Shown here: piece after piece, positions 51,575 through 55,094 of the stretch | Position numbering within the stretch: position 1 is the first letter of the stretch | How the letters are laid out: the number at the start of each line of letters is the position of its first letter | Assembly: GCA_002307725.1 (NCBI GenBank) | Contig: DBUB01000013.1 | Coordinates: forward strand, 1-55,094 | Direction of reading: 5' to 3' | DNA length: 55,094 bases | DNA from: Alphaproteobacteria bacterium UBA1301 | Lineage (GTDB): Bacteria > Pseudomonadota > Alphaproteobacteria > Micropepsales > Micropepsaceae | Position numbers and translations under genes: made by a program | The notes under the pieces: generated by a model | The model's database searches: none | The model's input: only the letters and a program-made list of their open reading frames with translations | Told to the model about the DNA's origin: nothing

Positions 51575-52183
51575 CTATCCACACAAGATGTTGTAGACGG
51601 GGGCGAAGGAACGGCGGTGATGGGCGGTGGCGCCGTGCGCCTTCAGTGCAGAAAGATGGTCGGGCGTGCCGTAGCCCTTGTTGCGGTTCCAGCCGTATTC
51701 GGGGTGCTGTTCGTGCAAAAGCAACATCATCCGGTCGCGGGTGACCTTGGCGAGGATCGACGCGGCTGCGATCGAAACCGACAGGCCGTCGCCCTTGATG
51801 AGCGTGTCGCACGGACACGGCAAGGCGGGCGCGTCGTTGCCGTCGACGAGCGCGAAACTCGGCGCGGGATTGAGCGCCCGAACCGCGCGCGCCATCGCCA
51901 GATGCGTCGCCTGGCGGATGTTGACGAGGTCGATTTCATCGACCGTTGCTTCGCCAATGCCATAGGCCACGGCTTTGGCGATGATTTTGTCGAACAGTTT
52001 TTCGCGGGCGTTGGCCGTGAGTTTTTTGGAATCGTCGAGCCCGCGCGGGTAACGGCCGCGATGGAAAATCACTGCCGCGGCCACCACTGGACCAGCGAGC
52101 GGCCCGCGGCCAGCTTCATCCACACCGCACACCAGCCCAGCAATTTGGGACAGAACGCGCAGCTCGTGGGAAAAGTTCGGCAT
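51575..52183 (-). CDS. rnhB: ribonuclease HII
   Basis: The 202-residue enzyme cuts RNA in RNA-DNA hybrids and removes single ribonucleotides. It has the GVDEAGRGPLAGPV motif with the Asp-Glu metal pair, SKKLTANAREKL, DGNDAP and the Asp in AKVTRDRMM. The start MPNFSHELRV is chosen from family resemblance; 19 more residues are open upstream. rnhB immediately before ccrM is a frequent alphaproteobacterial arrangement. The gap of about 110 bp to ccrM carries the GANTC cluster. Confidence 0.93.
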   Translation of the reverse strand: MPNFSHELRVLSQIAGLVCGVDEAGRGPLAGPVVAAAVIFHRGRYPRGLDDSKKLTANAREKLFDKIIAKAVAYGIGEATVDEIDLVNIRQATHLAMARAVRALNPAPSFALVDGNDAPALPCPCDTLIKGDGLSVSIAAASILAKVTRDRMMLLLHEQHPEYGWNRNKGYGTPDHLSALKAHGATAHHRRSFAPVYNILCG

Positions 52184-52253
52184 CTGCCCTGTATAGCGTA
52201 GGGACAGGCCCGCGGGCGACGTTTCCCGCGACGCATGCACAGCTAATTCGGGT

Positions 52254-52730
52254 TCACAGCCAGCGCCGGACTTTGGCGCAATAGGCGCGATAGTCCTCGC
52301 CGAAGGTGCGGGTGAGGTAGGCTTCTTCGCGCGGGATGACGTACCAGTTGAGGTAGGCGAACATCACCACGGCACTGAGCAGCATCGGGATCGCGCCGAA
52401 GAACAGGCCGAGGCCCGCCAGACCGCTGACGAGGCCAACATACATCGGATTGCGGGTGACGCGATAAGCGCCGCCGACGACGAGTTTCGCGGCAGGTTTG
52501 GTCGGCCGGAAATCGACCTTGAGGTTCAAAAAGCGCTGCAGCCCGGCGACCCCGAAGATGCCGCCCGCAGCAAAAACCAACGTGCCCACGGCCCAGCGCA
52601 TCGGAGCGGGAATGGTCGTGATCCAGCCGCCGAAGAAATGCGCGTAAGCAATACCGCCGATCAGGCACAATGCGAACACGACGGGCGGGGGAACGGCGAC
52701 CCCGGCGGAGTCTGGTTGGGGCGCGGACAG
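52254..52730 (-). CDS. isoprenylcysteine carboxyl-methyltransferase-like (PEMT/ICMT) membrane protein, CTG start likely
   Basis: The protein has three to four membrane helices and the conserved GGAYRVTRNPMYVG and EEAYLTRTFGEDYRAYCAKVRRW segments of this membrane methyltransferase family. Family members normally begin with a DSAGVxVPPP segment before the first helix; that segment is encoded here upstream of the first conventional start (GTG at 52679). The extended frame begins best at a CTG at 52730, six bases after AGGAG, giving 158 residues. A GTG start would give only 141 residues and lose the segment. The substrate is unknown. Confidence 0.65.
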   Translation of the reverse strand: MSAPQPDSAGVAVPPPVVFALCLIGGIAYAHFFGGWITTIPAPMRWAVGTLVFAAGGIFGVAGLQRFLNLKVDFRPTKPAAKLVVGGAYRVTRNPMYVGLVSGLAGLGLFFGAIPMLLSAVVMFAYLNWYVIPREEAYLTRTFGEDYRAYCAKVRRWL

Positions 52731-52746
52731 AGGCCTCTCCTGAAAA

Positions 52747-53052
52747 TCAGAACTGCAACAGCCCGCGGTCCGTCGTCAGCACGCGGTCGATCAGGAAGGT
52801 CAGCACTAGTGCGGCTGCGGCCCAACCGACCAGCGGTGAGGTGCCGAGCTGGAACACCGTCAAGCCGATCGCGGCGGTGAAGACCGGCAGCGGGATGAGG
52901 AGGCAGAGGATCGTCACGCCGATCATGGTTGCGATCATGATAGCGGCGGCGCGGCGGCGCTCTGCGGCCTTGACGTGGGTAATTACGCGGGCCGTAAAGC
53001 CGTTATCCGGCACGTCGGGCAGTGGTTGCGACAGCATCTCGTCGAGGTTCAT
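52747..53052 (-). CDS. probable anti-sigma factor or membrane partner of the ECF sigma factor
   Basis: The 101-residue protein has a short cytoplasmic segment (LDEMLSQPLPDVPDNGFTARV) and two membrane helices (about 38-60 and 71-90). The gene overlaps the end of the ECF sigma gene (ATGA at 53049-53052), which is the usual arrangement for an anti-sigma pair. It lacks a recognisable zinc anti-sigma domain, so the role is inferred from position. The DxPLPDVxDNGF opening recurs in small alphaproteobacterial proteins next to ECF sigma genes. Confidence 0.6.
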   Translation of the reverse strand: MNLDEMLSQPLPDVPDNGFTARVITHVKAAERRRAAAIMIATMIGVTILCLLIPLPVFTAAIGLTVFQLGTSPLVGWAAAALVLTFLIDRVLTTDRGLLQF

Positions 53053-53585
53053 GACACTTGCACCTTACGCCAGTCCCCTAACAGGAGCGCCAGTTTAGCA
53101 CGTCCGCGGTTCACGTGCGACTTGAGCGTTCCCAAGGGGATGTTTAACGACTGCGCGGCCTCTTCGTTGGACAGACCGAGGGCAAAACACAACGTCAAAG
53201 CCGCCCGTTGCATGGGATGAAGCTGCGCCATGGCGGTTTCCAGATCGTGCCGCACCAGACTGGCATTTTCCGGTTCGGGCGCGTCGTCCGCCATCTCGGG
53301 TTGCTCGTCGAGCGGCTCCAGCTTGCGTTTGCGCGCTTCCATCAGGAACCGGGACCAAGCAATCGCGCACAACCAGCCGAAGAAATTCTCCGAATTGAAC
53401 TGCCGGATTTTGCGATAGCCTTCGATGAAGGTCTCCTGGGCAAGGTCGTCGGCCAAGGCGCTGTTGCCTTTGGTCAGGCGGAGCAGGAACCCGCGCAGCC
53501 TTGACTGGTGCTGGCGCACCAACAGCCCGAAAGCGGCCGGATCCCCCTTGGCCGCTTCCAGCGCCAACCATTCGCTCTCGACCAT
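53049..53585 (-). CDS. ECF (extracytoplasmic function) sigma factor
   Basis: The 178-residue sigma-70-family protein has region 2 (about 15-85, with DLAQETFIEGYRKIRQF and the FGWLCAIAWSRF helix) and region 4 (about 118-168, LHPMQRAALTLCFALGLSNEEAAQSL then GTLKSHVNRGRAKL). It directs RNA polymerase to stress or envelope genes. It overlaps its putative anti-sigma partner downstream. The inducing signal and the target promoters are not known; I could not identify an autoregulated promoter by eye in the 19 bp before DUF6249. Confidence 0.88.
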   Translation of the reverse strand: MVESEWLALEAAKGDPAAFGLLVRQHQSRLRGFLLRLTKGNSALADDLAQETFIEGYRKIRQFNSENFFGWLCAIAWSRFLMEARKRKLEPLDEQPEMADDAPEPENASLVRHDLETAMAQLHPMQRAALTLCFALGLSNEEAAQSLNIPLGTLKSHVNRGRAKLALLLGDWRKVQVS

Positions 53586-53604
53586 GGCTGTTCAGCATAC
53601 CAAA

Positions 53605-54003
53605 TTATTTGTTGCTGTCGCGACGGTCGATGCGGGCGCTGATAACGCGGGCGAGGCCGACCATAAAGGGAATGATACCAATGACGGTCGGCATGGCGCC
53701 GCCGTGCAGCAAATCTTCAAAATCGGTTGTCGCCCAGAAGAAGATCGTCAACGCCACACCGATACACATCAGCATGATGCCCGAGGTGAGCGGGTTCTTG
53801 CCGTTGGCATTGTGGCCGTTACCGAGGCTGCCGAGGCTGGCGAGCATTTCGGGCGACAGCGTCTGGCCCTTCTCGGCGAGGCGTTCGAGCATACGGTACT
53901 TCGAGCGGCGGCCGAGATAGGTGAACAGCGAGACGATAAAGACCAGGAGCAGAATGGCGCCCCAGATGACGGCTAGGATGGAGGTCGGACTATTGTAGAA
54001 CAT
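53605..54003 (-). CDS. DUF6249 membrane protein
   Basis: The 132-residue protein has an N-terminal membrane helix (about 9-30), a cytoplasmic segment (YRMLERLAEKGQTLSPEML, an acidic-basic helix), and two more helices (about 76-96 and 104-122). It matches DUF6249, which commonly sits beside ECF sigma and small membrane-protein genes in Alphaproteobacteria. The function is unknown. It is 19 bases upstream of the sigma gene on the same strand and probably in the same operon. Confidence 0.75.
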   Translation of the reverse strand: MFYNSPTSILAVIWGAILLLVFIVSLFTYLGRRSKYRMLERLAEKGQTLSPEMLASLGSLGNGHNANGKNPLTSGIMLMCIGVALTIFFWATTDFEDLLHGGAMPTVIGIIPFMVGLARVISARIDRRDSNK

Positions 54004-54015
54004 GGAAGGTGCCTC

Positions 54016-54228
54016 TTAGCGGATCGTAAGGACGGTTCCGACGGCCGCGACGACTCGGCGGACTTCAAGTTCGATCATATGAGCCATGAAGCTGACGCTA
54101 ACGGTCCGTCCGCCGGCGCCCGCCCATCCCATCGGCCCGATGTTGGGATGATGGCCATGGACGGAGACCAGCGCCAGCCCCACGACCACACAGACGGCGA
54201 TCAGAAGTCCGTCCTGGTGCTTCGTCAT
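54016..54228 (-). CDS. small exported or anchored protein (70 aa)
   Basis: The product has an N-terminal hydrophobic helix (about 8-24) and a His/Gly-rich then basic tail. It lies 12 bases upstream of the DUF6249 gene and probably begins the same transcript; GGAG is about nine bases before the ATG. I do not recognise a family. It could be a short chance frame, though the placement and the signal-like helix favour a gene. Confidence 0.45.
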   Translation of the reverse strand: MTKHQDGLLIAVCVVVGLALVSVHGHHPNIGPMGWAGAGGRTVSVSFMAHMIELEVRRVVAAVGTVLTIR

Positions 54229-54311
54229 GGGGTGCTGCTCCGTCCTTGGTTACACAGGCTGGATGCAGCGTGCGAACCCGGCGGATGCAGGGGGATGCGA
54301 TTTTTTCGAAA

Positions 54312-54857
54312 TTACCGGTTTGCAGCCTTGAGGAGGGCGGCTCCGAGGGCGGATTTGACCAAGCCGCCGGCCAAAAATGGCAGCACGCCCAAGGTGATAG
54401 CCTGTTCCGGGCCAGTCAGGACGGCAAGCCAGGCGCCGCCCAGGATCAGGCACAGGGCGTTGCCTGCCAGCATGGCGGCGAAGGCCAGAACCACGCGTTT
54501 GCCGTTCCAGCCGCGTTCGGCCAGCCAGCCGGTCAGGGCGGCCATGAGGGGGAAGGCGAGAAGATAGCCAGCCGTCGGGCCAATGAATGTGGCCGGGCCG
54601 GTCAGATGGTCGCCCGCCAGAACCGGCAGACCGGCCGCCGCCGCCAGCAGCCACGCCACCACCGTCGCCGCACCCAAGCGCCAGCCAAGGACGGCGCCGA
54701 CCAGTGTCACCGCCAAGGTCTGCAGCGTCATCGGCACCGGATAGAACGGCACCTGGATATAAGAGGAGGCGGTGAGGATACCCGTACCGGCCAGTACGGT
54801 CAGAGCCTTGGTCGCCAGCGAGCCGTTTTGCAGACGAATGGCAGAGCTCAAGTTCAT
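54312..54857 (-). CDS. bioY: biotin transporter BioY
   Basis: The 181-residue integral membrane protein has six helices and the BioY motifs: an N-terminal helix, the QVPFYPVPMTLQTLAV segment, AGDHLTGPATFIGPTAGYLLAF and GVLPFLAGGLVKSAL. It is the substrate-binding component of biotin uptake; without adjacent ecfA/T genes it probably works alone or with shared energy subunits, as many BioY proteins do. The ATG at 54857 has GGAGG upstream. Forty-seven more residues are open in frame upstream but lack family similarity and are not used. Confidence 0.93.
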   Translation of the reverse strand: MNLSSAIRLQNGSLATKALTVLAGTGILTASSYIQVPFYPVPMTLQTLAVTLVGAVLGWRLGAATVVAWLLAAAAGLPVLAGDHLTGPATFIGPTAGYLLAFPLMAALTGWLAERGWNGKRVVLAFAAMLAGNALCLILGGAWLAVLTGPEQAITLGVLPFLAGGLVKSALGAALLKAANR

Positions 54858-54926
54858 GGCGGACCTCCGGTTTCTCGGACGTATGAAAAGCCATATCCCG
54901 GCCGCGAAGGCAACCCGAATAACAAC

Positions 54927-54999
54927 CTCCCCACAAGGGCTACGATATTCACACATCATGCAGTCCCTCTCCCCTTGAGGGCTACGGCATTCACACATC
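54927..54999. repeat. two 31-bp direct repeats upstream of bioY
   Basis: Copies at 54927-54957 and 54969-54999 share CTCCCC, AGGGCTACG and ATTCACACATC and agree at 26 of 31 positions, with starts 42 bp apart. They lie in the bioY leader region. They may be operator half-sites for a regulator or copies of a dispersed repeat. They do not resemble the BioR or BirA operator sequences that I know. Confidence 0.45.
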
Positions 55000-55061
55000 T
55001 CTGAGCGCTTGCGGTGTGGTCAGGAGGCTGATTCCCTATCGGCGTGATTTGGGAGGTGGCT

Positions 55062-55094
55062 ATGGGCTTGTCGCTGGGGAGTTGCGGTGGAGAA
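55062..55094 (+). CDS. possible 5' end of a gene cut by the window edge
   Basis: An ATG at 55062 follows GGGAGG with five bases between, and the frame stays open to the end (MGLSLGSCGGE). Too little is present to name a product. It would be divergent from bioY. Confidence 0.3.
   Translation, partial: MGLSLGSCGGE

Noticed and set aside
54858..55020. BioR-type operator before bioY
   Set aside because: No TTATCTATAA-like sequence; only the 31-bp repeats are present.

Overview
The window is chromosomal DNA from an alphaproteobacterium. The GANTC methyltransferase ccrM lies next to rnhB, divK and pleD are paired, F0 ATP synthase has separate b and b' subunits with F1 encoded elsewhere, and dsbA/DUF721 genes lie between mutY and smc. 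A large TonB-dependent receptor, GH29 and GH31 enzymes and many short exported proteins suggest a free-living, polymer-using genus; a Rhizomicrobium/Micropepsaceae-like source is a guess. Coding sequence is GC-rich throughout, except for the first gene, which looks acquired.

Layout. 1-2.8 kb is a small accessory island: a HEPN-like gene, an orphan 3' end of a sugar-kinase gene, a MazEF-type toxin-antitoxin module and the intact kinase (mak). The kinase 3' end occurs twice as a 366-bp direct repeat. 2.9-9.5 kb holds a lipoprotein, a HAD-like protein, DUF3572, divK-pleD, xthA, small exported proteins and erpA. 9.5-14.9 kb is a forward run of dgt, a SPOR protein, nagZ, scpA, scpB and a small exported protein. 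14.9-21.2 kb holds rnd, then a cobalamin riboswitch in front of the class III ribonucleotide reductase genes (nrdD, a separate glycyl-radical ORF, nrdG), then trpB and a GNAT protein. 21.4-38.2 kb is a nutrient-acquisition region: GH29 fucosidase, a TPR glycosyltransferase-like protein with DUF6165, glycerophosphodiester phosphodiesterase, TonB receptor, a nucleotide-pyrophosphatase-like enzyme and a GH31 glycosidase, with aspS in the middle and several dispersed palindromic repeats. 38.4-40.8 kb is the F0 ATP synthase operon (atpI-B-E-b'-b). 40.9-41.5 kb is a DUF433/DUF5615 toxin-antitoxin pair. 41.6-49.2 kb is a reverse-strand cluster: a DsbA-like protein, DUF721 (DciA-like), two DsbA-like proteins fused to YqeY-like domains, and a long SMC. 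mutY diverges from it. 50.4-52.2 kb is ccrM and rnhB with a dense GANTC cluster between them. 52.3-54.2 kb is an ECF sigma factor with a probable anti-sigma partner and membrane proteins, and bioY ends the window.

Main points of interest: (1) SMC carries two matched arrays of twelve 11-residue repeats, one on each side of the hinge, which would lengthen both coiled-coil strands equally. (2) NrdD is split, so its glycyl-radical loop is encoded by a separate overlapping ORF, and the operon sits under a B12 riboswitch. (3) Two paralogous proteins join a cytoplasmic YqeY-like domain, one membrane helix and a periplasmic DsbA domain. (4) Two unrelated accessory cargos are each followed by a copy of the mak 3' end, which looks like an integration hot spot. 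(5) Seven GANTC sites lie within 92 bp just upstream of ccrM. All family assignments come from reading motifs by eye; no database search was run.
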